Source of the DNA: SHXO01 sp964523885
Lineage (GTDB): Bacteria; Pseudomonadota; Gammaproteobacteria; Burkholderiales; SHXO01
Assembly (NCBI GenBank): GCA_964523885.1
Contig: CAZFYX010000034.1
Location: forward strand, 31,633-95,632
Direction of reading: 5' to 3'
Length of the DNA: 64,000 bases
Below, in pieces: positions 1-8,327 of the stretch (positions within the stretch are counted from its first letter, which is position 1; each line of letters starts with the position of its first letter). The position numbers and the translations under genes were made by a program. The notes under the pieces are model-generated. The model saw only the letters and a list, made by a program, of their open reading frames with translations, was not told the DNA's origin and searched no databases.

Positions 1-442
1 CGTTCTGCGCACTGCTCGAGCTCGACGCACCCTGTGCACCACCCGCGCCCTGTCCGCCCCGGCCAGCCTTCGCCAGCCCGATGGCGACGGCTTCCGTGTA
101 TCGCGCCGTGAGCTGGTCGCCCTGCTTGAGGCGATCGAAGTCGAGGACGTTGGGCGCCACGTGCAGCGTGACCTCCTTCCCGTCCTTGCCCTGCAGCGTC
201 ACGGTCCGCTTGGATGCGTCCTTGTCGGTGATCTTGCCGCGCACCGTGATCGTCTCCCCGATCACCGATGGGTGCCCAGAGGGCATGCTGCTCGACTGCC
301 CCGCACCGCCTGCCTGGCTCGACTGCTGCGCTTGCGGGCGCGCGGCACCTGCGCCCTGGTCGGAGGAATTCTGCGCCCAAGCGGCTGGTGCAAGGCATGC
401 GCCCAGCGCGAGCGCGAGCAACGTCTGTTGGGTACGGATCAT
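1..442 (-). CDS. Exported protein of unknown function, partial (C-terminus beyond window)
   Basis: The reading frame runs off the left edge, so only the first 147 codons are visible. The ATG at 442 is preceded by a strong GGAGGT site eight bases upstream. Residues 1-23 are a classical signal peptide (charged start, LALALGACLAP core, AWA cleavage site before Q24). A Gln/Ser/Ala/Gly-rich low-complexity linker follows, then a compact stretch of about 55 residues (GETITVRGKITDKDASKRTV and following) that looks like a small beta-barrel of the OB-fold or NirD kind, then another Gly/Ser-rich tail. It is probably periplasmic. I do not recognise a specific family. Confidence 0.75.
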   Translation of the reverse strand, partial: MIRTQQTLLALALGACLAPAAWAQNSSDQGAGAARPQAQQSSQAGGAGQSSSMPSGHPSVIGETITVRGKITDKDASKRTVTLQGKDGKEVTLHVAPNVLDFDRLKQGDQLTARYTEAVAIGLAKAGRGGQGAGGAQGASSSSSAQN

Positions 443-606
443 CTGTTCACCTCCATTGGTTCACATGAGCGGTCAGCGACACGCTCGTCATCGAATCACC
501 CCATGCATGCACGCAGGGGCACTGAGGAAATGGCAGCAAGCACCACGCCTTCACACGCATGCATGCATGCGCCGGTCGGTGCTCGTTCGCTCACCGTGTG
601 CGGCAG

Positions 607-933
607 TCAGCCGGCGCCATGTGGATCCGTGTCCTCCGGCGTGCGATCGGACACCGGAGGCTCATGAGCCTGGGCACGATGCATGTTCGTGCGCTCGGCG
701 TAGGCGGGCGAGAAGGTTATCCCGACCTCCGGTCCGTGCCCTTCCAGCTGTGCCGGGTCGGGTACCGGCGCCGCGGGCGCCGGGCCTCCGGCACGGCCGG
801 GGAGGATCCTCACATCCGGCCCCAGGCCCTCGTGGATCATGTCGGCGCGTGCCACGCACGCGAACCCGCTGCACAGGCATGCGGCCAGAACACCTGCCAG
901 CACGCTCGATGCTCGTCGATGGGTGTTGCTCAT
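607..933 (-). CDS. Small secreted protein, unknown function
   Basis: This is a 108-residue protein. An upstream in-frame ATG exists at 948, but AGGAGG lies just before the ATG at 933, so 933 is chosen. Residues 1-30 are a signal peptide (charged MSNTHRRAS start, hydrophobic AGVLAACLCSGFACVARA core). The mature part is short, rich in Pro, Gly and His, and has no recognisable domain. It may be periplasmic or a metal-binding small protein, but the sequence only supports that it is exported. Confidence 0.6.
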   Translation of the reverse strand: MSNTHRRASSVLAGVLAACLCSGFACVARADMIHEGLGPDVRILPGRAGGPAPAAPVPDPAQLEGHGPEVGITFSPAYAERTNMHRAQAHEPPVSDRTPEDTDPHGAG

Positions 934-1018
934 CTTCGCCTCCTGCATGAATGGTCCGGCCCTTCGCGAGCCGGCTATTGCAGTTGGACCACCAGCAGCG
1001 CCGGACGATCCGGCATCG

Positions 1019-1351
1019 TCACAGGGCGAGCAGAAGCGCCGTATACGCCAGCCGGTCCAGGCCCTAGAACACGGCCAGGCCCGCCAGGGCGATCAGGTAG
1101 ACGTGATGCTCGAGTGCCGCGAACGCCACGGCCACGGCCGCACCGATCGCCTCCTGCTCCGCGTTCAGCTCGGGCAGCACGTGCACGAAGACATACGCGA
1201 CCGAGACGCCGCCCGCGATGGACAGCCAGATGCTGCGCGGCAGCCCATCGCGGAAGCGTAGACGCACCGCGTACAGGTGCACCAGCACGAATGCGACCAG
1301 CGCGGCCAAGATCGCCAGGGGCAGGTCCTGGCGTATCTGCAGGTTCATCAT
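1019..1351 (-). pseudogene. Integral membrane protein gene interrupted by a TAG codon and truncated
   Basis: The frame starting MNLQIRQDLPLAI contains three hydrophobic segments with the phrase GGVSVAYVFVHVLPEL, which I associate with an uncharacterised proteobacterial membrane family of roughly 240 residues. At 1066-1064 a TAG stops translation after AGLAVF. The same frame continues GLDRLAYTALLLAL before a TGA at 1021-1019. The relatives I recall have an aromatic residue followed by GLERLA here, so the TAG looks like a one-base change from a Tyr codon. Even with readthrough the C-terminal half is absent. The start is uncertain because there is no clear ribosome binding site. Confidence 0.5.
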
Positions 1352-1406
1352 CACGGGCCGGCGAGCGGTATTCCGCTCCGGCCCGCGCATCGCAGGACGT
1401 GGCGCG

Positions 1407-2207
1407 TCAGCCTTTCAGCGCGGTCACGATGTGCGCCGGTGCCGGGAAGGACACTCGCCCGTCGGCGTCCACGAACTGCCGCAACTCACGCTGCGCGTGC
1501 GAAAGCAGGGTGCGGAAGCCTGACTCGTCGATGCGGTCGGCGAGCGTCCAGCCGCGCACGTCCGTGTGCATCCACGCTTCGAGCGAGGCGAAGCGAGCGG
1601 TGCCCGTGGCGGTTTCCAGCCGCGGCTCTGGAACGCCGGCCGCGCGGACGGTCTCCATCAGCAGCCTCGCATCGCCGAGCGCGTAGGGCGCACGCAGCAG
1701 GTCCGCAACCTCGGCACCGAACAGCCGCTCGAGCAGTCTTGTCACTGCCGCGTAGCCCGGCGTCTTTTCCAGGCTGTCCCACACCGCCACGGCCAGACGT
1801 CCGCCACTGCGCAGCACCCGCATCATCTCCGCGAGCGCGGCGACCCGGTCCCGGAAGAACATCAGGCCGAACTGGCTCACTGCCACGTCGAAGCTGCCGC
1901 TCTCGAACGGGAGCGCCTCGGCCGCCGCCTCCCGCCACTCGACCTCCGCGCTCGTTCGCCGTGCGACGGCGAGCATCGCCGGGTTCACGTCCACGCCGAC
2001 GACGCTGCCCGTGCCACCCACCCGCTCGCGTGCTGTCCGGGACAGCACGCCGGTCCCGCAGGCCACGTCCAACACTCGCTCGCCCACCCCGATGCGCGCA
2101 GCATCGGCAACGCGCACCGCCCAATCCCTGAACAAGGCGGGCACGAAGAACGATTCGTAGATTTCCGCTGCGCTGCTGCTCACCTGCCCCCGATCCGTGT
2201 CGGTCAT
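1407..2207 (-). CDS. Class I SAM-dependent methyltransferase (UbiE/COQ5 type)
   Basis: This 266-residue protein has the Rossmann methyltransferase signature: motif I VLDVACGTGVLSR, an acidic end of strand 2 (VVGVDVNPAML), motif II around SFDVAVSQFGLMFF and motif III LRSGGRLAVAVW. It should transfer a methyl group from S-adenosylmethionine to a small molecule. The substrate cannot be told; the fold is shared by ubiquinone/menaquinone and arsenite methyltransferases and many unassigned enzymes. GGAGG lies just upstream of the ATG at 2207, which is preferred over the ATG at 2240. The gene is divergent from the AraC-type regulator at 2307. Confidence 0.8.
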   Translation of the reverse strand: MTDTDRGQVSSSAAEIYESFFVPALFRDWAVRVADAARIGVGERVLDVACGTGVLSRTARERVGGTGSVVGVDVNPAMLAVARRTSAEVEWREAAAEALPFESGSFDVAVSQFGLMFFRDRVAALAEMMRVLRSGGRLAVAVWDSLEKTPGYAAVTRLLERLFGAEVADLLRAPYALGDARLLMETVRAAGVPEPRLETATGTARFASLEAWMHTDVRGWTLADRIDESGFRTLLSHAQRELRQFVDADGRVSFPAPAHIVTALKG

Positions 2208-2306
2208 CGGCCATCCTCCATCCTCCTTGTGCGGTGCCAACCAGGCGCGCGCTCGAGGTCAAGGGTAAGATGGTCGGCCGCGTGGCACCATCCCCGGGAG
2301 GCCCGA

Positions 2307-3368
2307 TTGATTGATCCGGCGTCCAGCCCCACCCGGTTTCGGTCGACTCGTCATTCCGCCGTAGGAGAGGGGCACGCCCAGGACGAGGAGGATCTGCTCG
2401 GCACGGTCCTGCGCTCGATCCGGCTGACCGGGGGCCTGCTCTTCCTCGTCGATGCCCACGCGCCCTGGGTCACGCAAGCGCCGCCTGCACGGGCCTTCGC
2501 ACGCGCGGTGCTACCTGGCGTGCAGCACCTGCTGTCGTTCCACATCGTGACGCGCGGCGCATGCTGGGCTGGCCTCGTGGGCGAGCCCGCGATGCGGGTC
2601 GAGGCGGGTGACATATTCATCGTCCCGCACGGCGATCCCTATCTGCTCGCCAGCGCGCCCGACCTGCGCTCGTCCTGCACGCAGGAGGAGGAAGTGGATT
2701 TCTTTCGGCAGATGGCGGCCGGCCGCCTGCCGCCCATCGTGCGTGCCGATGGCGGCGGCAGCGCTGCCACGAGCTTCCTGTGCGGATTCCTGGGCTGCGA
2801 TATGCAGCTGCATCGCTGCACGCTCGCCGCCCTGCCTCGAGGGCTCTGGTTGCGCCGCTCGGCGATGCGCGCAAAGCGCATGGACCAGCTGGTGAGCCTC
2901 GCCTGCGACGAGTTGCAGGAGCAGCGACCCGGTGCACGCCCGGTCCTGCTGCGGCTCAGCGAGCTGCTGTTCGTCGAGGCGCTGCGCTGCTATCTGAGCT
3001 CGGCGCCGGCCGCTCCGCGCGGCTGGCTCGCGGCCACCGGCGATGCGCGCGTGGCGCACGCCCTCGCGCTCCTGCATTCCCGTGCGTCCCATCCGTGGAC
3101 GCTCTCTGCGCTCGCGCGGGAGAGCCGCACCTCGCGCTCGGTCCTGGCAGCGCGATTCGTGCGGCTCGTGGGGCGGCCTCCCATGCAGTATCTGACGGAG
3201 TGGCGCATGCACCGCGCCTCGAGCCTGCTGGCCGAGGGCCGGCAGAAGATGGCCGCAGTGGCCGCCGAAGTGGGCTACGGATCGGAGGCTGCTTTCAGCC
3301 GTGCGTTCAAGCGCTGCTTCGGCGTCACGCCCGGCGCCTGGCAGAAGAAGGCAGCCCGCGCGGGATGA
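2307..3368 (+). CDS. AraC-family transcriptional regulator with cupin-like sensor
   Basis: The protein has an N-terminal AraC_binding_2/cupin-type effector domain (about residues 25-190) and a C-terminal pair of helix-turn-helix motifs (about 245-345). The second carries the family hallmark, MAAVAAEVGYGSEAAFSRAF followed by KRCFGVTPGAW. No ATG opens this frame nearby. I chose the TTG at 2307 because GGGAGG sits six bases upstream, giving 353 residues, which is normal for the family. The gene runs convergently into the cytochrome c gene of the first quinoprotein unit and stops 16 bases short of it, so it may control that unit. That link is inference from position only. Confidence 0.8.
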   Translation: MIDPASSPTRFRSTRHSAVGEGHAQDEEDLLGTVLRSIRLTGGLLFLVDAHAPWVTQAPPARAFARAVLPGVQHLLSFHIVTRGACWAGLVGEPAMRVEAGDIFIVPHGDPYLLASAPDLRSSCTQEEEVDFFRQMAAGRLPPIVRADGGGSAATSFLCGFLGCDMQLHRCTLAALPRGLWLRRSAMRAKRMDQLVSLACDELQEQRPGARPVLLRLSELLFVEALRCYLSSAPAAPRGWLAATGDARVAHALALLHSRASHPWTLSALARESRTSRSVLAARFVRLVGRPPMQYLTEWRMHRASSLLAEGRQKMAAVAAEVGYGSEAAFSRAFKRCFGVTPGAWQKKAARAG

Positions 3369-3384
3369 GGCCGGGCGCGCTCGG

Positions 3385-3960
3385 TCATCTGCGTCCCTTC
3401 GCGTCCTGCGTAGAGGTCGCCGCGCTGCGGGTGACCCCCTTCGACAGGTCGCCGGTCTGTGCCGCGTCGAACTTGTCCTCCGGAAACGTGCCGCCCAGCG
3501 ACTGGATGTAGGCGACGATGCTCCAGATCGTCTCAGCCGGCAGCATCGCCTCCCAGGCCGGCATGCCCTCCGGCCTGCCCTCGAAGATCGACTTGTAGAC
3601 CATCACTGGCGTTCCACCGTACTTCCAGTATGTGTCCGTCAGGTCGGGACCCATCGCACCCTTCGCGTCATAGCCGTGACACGCGGCGCAGTTCATCGTG
3701 CCGAACAGCTGCTTCCCCGTCGCGATGGCCGACTGGTTGCCGGCCTGGGGGTTCTCCAGTTGCGGGGCCAGCTTGCTCTGCTGGGCCCCGGCCAGATCGC
3801 CGAGCGGCACCACCGCGGGCTTGCCCTCGGTGACTCCTCCCGGCTGCGCGGCGGCCGTCGCATCGCCGCTGTCGCTCTCATTCGCCGCCCCTGCGCCGGC
3901 AGTACCGAGGAGCATCAGCGCGGCGATCGACACCTTGAGTGAATTGGCAACCGGTCTCAT
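3385..3960 (-). CDS. Periplasmic cytochrome c partner of the PQQ dehydrogenase
   Basis: The protein has 191 residues and a signal peptide (SLKVSIAALMLLGTAGAGA). One haem c site (MNCAACHGYD) follows, and a Met axial ligand lies in EGMPAWEAML. The ending IWSIVAYIQSLGG is typical of class I cytochromes c that accept electrons from quinoproteins. The start codon overlaps the stop of the upstream PQQ dehydrogenase gene (ATGA), and AGGAGG lies six bases before it. The pair is therefore translationally coupled, and this cytochrome is the likely electron acceptor. An Ala/Gly/Gln-rich spacer of about 50 residues separates signal peptide and haem domain. Confidence 0.88.
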   Translation of the reverse strand: MRPVANSLKVSIAALMLLGTAGAGAANESDSGDATAAAQPGGVTEGKPAVVPLGDLAGAQQSKLAPQLENPQAGNQSAIATGKQLFGTMNCAACHGYDAKGAMGPDLTDTYWKYGGTPVMVYKSIFEGRPEGMPAWEAMLPAETIWSIVAYIQSLGGTFPEDKFDAAQTGDLSKGVTRSAATSTQDAKGRR

Positions 3961-5816
3961 TGCTGACCTCCTGACTGGTGAGGGCCACGCGCGTTGCCCT
4001 GCGCGGTCATCGGCGCATCGGCAGGCGATTGCCCGTCGATCGAGAACACGTACAAGGTGCTCCCGCGCGCAGGGAACGAGGGGAAGGCGTGCTGCGAGAC
4101 CACCGCTGCACCTCCGACGCCCGTATAGACCGCGACGTACTGGCGGCCGTCCGGCCCGAGGAAGCTGATCGGCTGTCCGATGACCCCGGAGCCCAGCTTC
4201 TGCGACCAGAGGATGTCGCCGGTGCGCGCATCCACGGCGCGGAACCATCCGTCCACCGTGCCGTAGAACACCAGGTCCGAAGCGGTCGCGAGGGCACCGC
4301 TCATCACCATGTACGGCTCCTTGATCTCGAACACCTTCTTGCCGCGCACCGGGTCCCAGGCGATGAAGCCGCCCCAGCGCTCGCCCGAGGCCGCATAACG
4401 GAACATCTCCATGCCGTCATACGGGGTGCCGGCAATGTAGTTGACGTGGTGATCGGTGAGATCCATGCAGATGTTGAAGATCCCGGCGTACACCAGCCCG
4501 GTGTGCGGCGAGAACGCGGAAGGCTGCCAGTCCTTCACGCCGATGTCGGGCGGGCACACGTTCTCCAGCTTCTGCTCGACCTTGGGCTGCATGTCCGCGA
4601 TCACCTGCGGCTTGCCGGTCTTCAGGTCGACCCCGGAGGACCAGGTCTGATGTCCGAAGGGCTGCGCGACCAGCACCTCGCCGGTGAGCCGGTCGATGGT
4701 GTAGCCGAAGCCGTTGCGGTCGAGGTGCACCAGCACCTTGCGCTGCCGGCCGTCGATCGGCAGGTCGAGCAGCACGTTCTCGTTCACGCCGTCGTAGTCC
4801 CACTGGTCGTGCGGCGTGAACTGGTAGGCCCATTTCGCCATGCCGGTATCCGCGTCGCGCGCGAACACGGCGCTGGTCCAGAGGTTGAGCCCGGGCCGCT
4901 GCGTGGGCACACGCGGACCGGGATTGCTGGTGCCGTAGTAGATCAGGTTGGTGTCCGGATCGTAGGAGATCCAGGCCCAGACCGCGCCCCCGCCGGTCTT
5001 CCACATGTCCTTCGGCCAGGTGGACACGCCCAGGTCCTTCCCCTTGAGCCACGGATAGAACGGCTTGAAGTCCTCGCCGATCCGCACCTTGTCGTCCGGC
5101 CCGACGCTGTACGCGCGCCACAGCTCCTTGCCGGTCTTCACGTCCAGCGCGGCCAGCCAGCCGGCCACGCCCATCTCGCCGCCGGAGTTGCCGACGTACA
5201 CCTTGTCGTGCACGGCGAACGGCGCCATCGTGAGTGTCTCGCCGCGTTGCACGTCCGCGAGCGTGGTGCGCCACAGCTCCTTGCCGGTCTGCGCATCGAC
5301 TGCGACCGTGTGCCCGTCGAGCAGGTTGTAGATGAGCTTGCCGTCGGCATACGCCGCCCCGCGGTTGACCACGTCGCAGCAGGCCTTGCCCTGCGCCATG
5401 GGGGCCGGATTGGGGGCGAACGACCACTTGATCGGCGCACCCGGCCGGGTCAGGTCCAGCGCATAGGCGTTGTTGGGAAACGGAGCGATCAGGTACATGG
5501 TGTTGTTGACCACCAGGGGCGCGGCTTCGTGGCCACCCTTCTCGCCGTCCGAGAAGGTCCAGGCGATGCGCAGCCGCTGCACGTTGTCCGGGTCGATCTG
5601 CCCCAGCGGGCTGAAGCGCGTGTTGGCGAAGTCACGCGAGGGTCTGCGCCATTCCCCCGGCGGATCCTGCGGCGCGAAGCTCGCTCGCGCCTGTGTCAGC
5701 GAAGCTGTCCCGCCTTCGGAGCTCGGCTGCGCGTCCTGCGTCGCCGCATGCGCGCCGAACACCAACAGCGCACCTGCGGCGAGCGCGCAGCCTTGCTTCC
5801 GCTTGCCTGGATCCAT
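3957..5816 (-). CDS. PQQ-dependent alcohol dehydrogenase (quinoprotein), putatively lanthanide-type
   Basis: This 619-residue periplasmic quinoprotein oxidises alcohols (methanol/ethanol family) using PQQ and passes electrons to cytochrome c. Its signal peptide ends AFGAHA or thereabouts. Eight beta-propeller W-motifs recur (for example TGKELWRT, TGDILWSQ). The vicinal cysteine pair C146-C147 matches the disulphide ring that stacks on PQQ. The metal-site Asn is in GTSNPG, and the presumed catalytic Asp is D340 in HDQWDYDG. D342, two residues later, is the extra Asp that binds lanthanide in XoxF-type enzymes. AGGAGG precedes the ATG at 5816, ruling out the upstream ATG at 5879. No C-terminal haem domain is present, and the separate cytochrome follows immediately. 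Confidence 0.93.
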   Translation of the reverse strand: MDPGKRKQGCALAAGALLVFGAHAATQDAQPSSEGGTASLTQARASFAPQDPPGEWRRPSRDFANTRFSPLGQIDPDNVQRLRIAWTFSDGEKGGHEAAPLVVNNTMYLIAPFPNNAYALDLTRPGAPIKWSFAPNPAPMAQGKACCDVVNRGAAYADGKLIYNLLDGHTVAVDAQTGKELWRTTLADVQRGETLTMAPFAVHDKVYVGNSGGEMGVAGWLAALDVKTGKELWRAYSVGPDDKVRIGEDFKPFYPWLKGKDLGVSTWPKDMWKTGGGAVWAWISYDPDTNLIYYGTSNPGPRVPTQRPGLNLWTSAVFARDADTGMAKWAYQFTPHDQWDYDGVNENVLLDLPIDGRQRKVLVHLDRNGFGYTIDRLTGEVLVAQPFGHQTWSSGVDLKTGKPQVIADMQPKVEQKLENVCPPDIGVKDWQPSAFSPHTGLVYAGIFNICMDLTDHHVNYIAGTPYDGMEMFRYAASGERWGGFIAWDPVRGKKVFEIKEPYMVMSGALATASDLVFYGTVDGWFRAVDARTGDILWSQKLGSGVIGQPISFLGPDGRQYVAVYTGVGGAAVVSQHAFPSFPARGSTLYVFSIDGQSPADAPMTAQGNARGPHQSGGQQ

Positions 5817-5989
5817 GGTCGACCTCCTGCAGTGAATAGTTGTCGTGAAAAGGCTACTCGCGAGGAGTAATAGCGTCATGAGGCAGGTGACCCGGGATCA
5901 TCGCTGGAGCCAGGGCGGGTTTGGGACTTGCAACCCAATCCTCCGACGAAGCGCCGTTGACGGGTACGGTTGCTGCGGCAGGAGGCCTG

Positions 5990-7153
5990 ATGAAGGAGAT
6001 CAAGCAGGAGATCCGCTTTTGCGCGAGCCGGGACGGCACCCGCATCGCCTATGCGCGCAGTGGGCAGGGCCGCCCGGTAGTGCGGGTGCCGGGCTGGATG
6101 AGCCATCTCGAGCACGAGGCAGCGAGTCCGCTTTGCCGGCACTGGATCGCGGGCCTGTCCGCCAGCTACACCCTGTGGCGCTACGACCAGCGCGGTTGCG
6201 GGCTCTCGGACCATTCGCCGGCCGAGATCTCATTCGCGCGCTGGGTCGACGATCTGGAAGCGGTGATCGATGCCAGCGGCGCCGAGCAGGTAGCCCTGCT
6301 CGGGACTCTCAGCGGGGCTGCGGTCGCCATGGCCTACGCTGCCCGCCACCCGGCACGCGTGCGCCGGCTGGTCCTGCTGGGCGCGTTCTTGCGAGGTCGG
6401 CTGCGGCGCGATGCGGACGAGCGGGACCGCGAGGAGGCGCGCATCCTGCTCGAACTGGCAGGGCTGGGATGGGATCGCCGGGACTCGTCGCTGAGACAAT
6501 GCTTCACCGCGCAGTTCGTGCCTTCCGGCGACCTCGCGCACTGGCGCTGCTTCGACCAGTTGCTGCGAACGTCCACGTCGGGGGGGAACGCGGTACGGAT
6601 CATGCGGGAGCTCTATGCGATCGATGTCAGCGCGCTCGCGTGCGCCGTGCGCTGCCCCACGCTGGTGTTCCACGCCAGAGGCGATCTGCGGGTACCGTTC
6701 GAGCAAGGACGGCTGCTCGCTGCGGCCATCCCCGGCGCGCGCCTCGAGCCGCTCGACAGCGGCAATCACATGCTGCTCGAGGACGAACCTGCCTGGCAGA
6801 CGTTCGTGCGAGAGACCGGCGCGTTCCTCGCCGAGCCGGGGGACTTGGCCGCGGCTGGGTCCGGAGGCACGAAGCTCGAGGAGCTGACGCCCCGCGAGCG
6901 GCAGGTGCTCGAGCGGGTTGCGGCGGGCCTGGCGAACCCGCAGATCGCCGCACAGCTCGGGCTGTGCGAGAAGACCGTGCGCAATCACCTCACCAGCATC
7001 TTCGCGAAGATGCAGGTGAACACCCGTGCGCAGGCCATCGTTCGCGCGCGCGAAGCCGGTGTAGGCATTGCGCTTCCGGCCAACGCCGCGTCGGCGCATT
7101 TCTTGCCGGACCAGAGTGTGATACCCGGCTCGTTTCACGGACCTCTTCGATGA
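5990..7153 (+). CDS. LuxR-type regulator with alpha/beta-hydrolase sensor domain lacking its nucleophile
   Basis: The protein has 387 residues. Residues 1-285 form an alpha/beta-hydrolase fold: RYDQRGCGLSD after strand 4, a GDLRVPF acid loop and a GNHMLLED histidine loop. Residues 299-358 form a LuxR/GerE helix-turn-helix (LTPRERQVLERVAAGL through NHLTSIFAKM). The elbow that should read G-x-S-x-G is G-T-L-S-G (105-109), so position 107 is Leu and catalysis looks lost. This suggests a ligand-binding sensor. AGGAGG precedes the ATG at 5990. It is divergent from the PQQ dehydrogenase across 173 bases and is the obvious candidate regulator of it. Confidence 0.85.
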   Translation: MKEIKQEIRFCASRDGTRIAYARSGQGRPVVRVPGWMSHLEHEAASPLCRHWIAGLSASYTLWRYDQRGCGLSDHSPAEISFARWVDDLEAVIDASGAEQVALLGTLSGAAVAMAYAARHPARVRRLVLLGAFLRGRLRRDADERDREEARILLELAGLGWDRRDSSLRQCFTAQFVPSGDLAHWRCFDQLLRTSTSGGNAVRIMRELYAIDVSALACAVRCPTLVFHARGDLRVPFEQGRLLAAAIPGARLEPLDSGNHMLLEDEPAWQTFVRETGAFLAEPGDLAAAGSGGTKLEELTPRERQVLERVAAGLANPQIAAQLGLCEKTVRNHLTSIFAKMQVNTRAQAIVRAREAGVGIALPANAASAHFLPDQSVIPGSFHGPLR

Positions 7154-7261
7154 TGAGATCAACTGCAGTCCACGCTGCGGTCCGCTTGCAACGATGCCGT
7201 CCGCCGTGGTGGTGCATCCCGCCGATGTGATGGTCCGCAGCCGGCGGCCAATGGAGGCATG

Positions 7262-8053
7262 ATGCTGCGCAATGCGAAGGACCTCAGGAACCTGGTGATC
7301 GCCGCGCGCGACGGCGACCTGGGCAAGGTCAAGGACCTGTACTTCGACGATGCACACTGGACCATCCGGCACATCGAGGCGGATACCGGCGGCTGGCTCA
7401 CCGGCCGCCGGGTGTTGATCTCGCCCTACGCGGTGCGCGGGATGGATTGGGTAAGCAACCGCATGCAGGTCTCGCTCACGCGTGCGCAGGTGGAGAACAG
7501 CCCGCCGGTCGATGCGCACAAGCCGGTATCGCGCCAGGAGGAGGAACAGCTGTACATGCACTACGGCTATCCCTACTACTGGGGTGGGCCGAGCGTCTGG
7601 GGAACCGGAGCCATGCCCATGGCGCCCGGCCTGGCGGCGCCGCCGGCCGCGCAACCGGTCACGCCGACCAACACCGCCACCGAGCTGGAGAACATGCGCG
7701 CCATGCAGGCGGTGCGGCCGGAAGACGGTCGACTGCGCAGCGTGAACGAAGTTGTGGGTTACCGGATCGAGGCGACCGACGGCGGCATCGGCCATGTGGA
7801 CGACTTCCTCTTCGAGGACGACACCTGGGCGATGCGCTACCTGCCGGTCGCCACCCGCGACTGGCTTCCGGGCAAGCGCGTGCTGATTGGCCTGGACTGG
7901 ATCGACCGGGTCAGCTGGCCGGAGGAGAAGCTCTTCGTCCACGTTACCCGCGAACAGGTGCAGACCAGCCCCGAGTACACGGGGACGCTCACGCGTGACT
8001 ACGAAAGCGCCTTGCATGGCCACTACGGCCGGATCGGATACTGGCCGCCTTGA
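7262..8053 (+). CDS. Tandem PRC-barrel domain protein
   Basis: The 263-residue protein contains two PRC-barrel-like domains, about residues 1-80 (ARDGDLGKVKDLYFDDAHWT) and 160-235 (ATDGGIGHVDDFLFEDDTWA). A Tyr/Pro/Ala-rich linker (YGYPYYWGGPSVWG) joins them. There is no signal peptide, so it is cytoplasmic. PRC barrels occur in photosynthetic reaction-centre H subunits, RimM and many stress-linked proteins of unknown role. Two ATGs are adjacent (7259 and 7262); GGAGG at 7253-7257 gives better spacing to the second. The function is not known. Confidence 0.82.
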   Translation: MLRNAKDLRNLVIAARDGDLGKVKDLYFDDAHWTIRHIEADTGGWLTGRRVLISPYAVRGMDWVSNRMQVSLTRAQVENSPPVDAHKPVSRQEEEQLYMHYGYPYYWGGPSVWGTGAMPMAPGLAAPPAAQPVTPTNTATELENMRAMQAVRPEDGRLRSVNEVVGYRIEATDGGIGHVDDFLFEDDTWAMRYLPVATRDWLPGKRVLIGLDWIDRVSWPEEKLFVHVTREQVQTSPEYTGTLTRDYESALHGHYGRIGYWPP

Positions 8054-8108
8054 ACAGAGCTGCTGCACACCGGTGCAGTCCTGCCGCTCGCTCCTGTAGA
8101 CGACGCTC

Positions 8109-8327
8109 TCACCGCGCGGCCTCGTCGTGAGCCGCGGACGGCGGCGTCTCGAGCGTCAGGACCATCGCATACGACTTGCCGAGCACGCGGTGCGGGCCGA
8201 ACACCACGCTCCCCCATGGCACCCACACGACCTGCTCGACGGAGAGGTCCCAGAAGCGCAGCACGTCCCACGCGCCACCGAGGGCCAGCACCGCAGGGGT
8301 ACGCCGCTTGCAACGCCTCCCGGGCAT
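8109..8327 (-). pseudogene. Possible C-terminal gene remnant or small orphan protein
   Basis: A minus-strand frame of 72 codons from an ATG at 8327 to a TGA at 8109 has nearly all codons ending in G or C and a protein-like, beta-rich composition (for example VEQVVWVPWGSVVFGPHR). No family is recognised. Its start overlaps the start of the large plus-strand gene at 8326. It may be the surviving 3-prime end of a lost gene. The codon pattern is the only support. Confidence 0.3.

Noticed and set aside
4000..5870. A 630-codon plus-strand open frame opposite the first PQQ dehydrogenase
   Set aside because: It is the antisense shadow of a clear quinoprotein gene. The product is Arg/His/Val-rich without domains, as expected from high-GC antisense frames.
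6230..8068. A 612-codon minus-strand open frame across the LuxR and PRC-barrel genes
   Set aside because: It spans two well-supported plus-strand genes and their intergenic gap, and its composition is that of a complementary-frame shadow.
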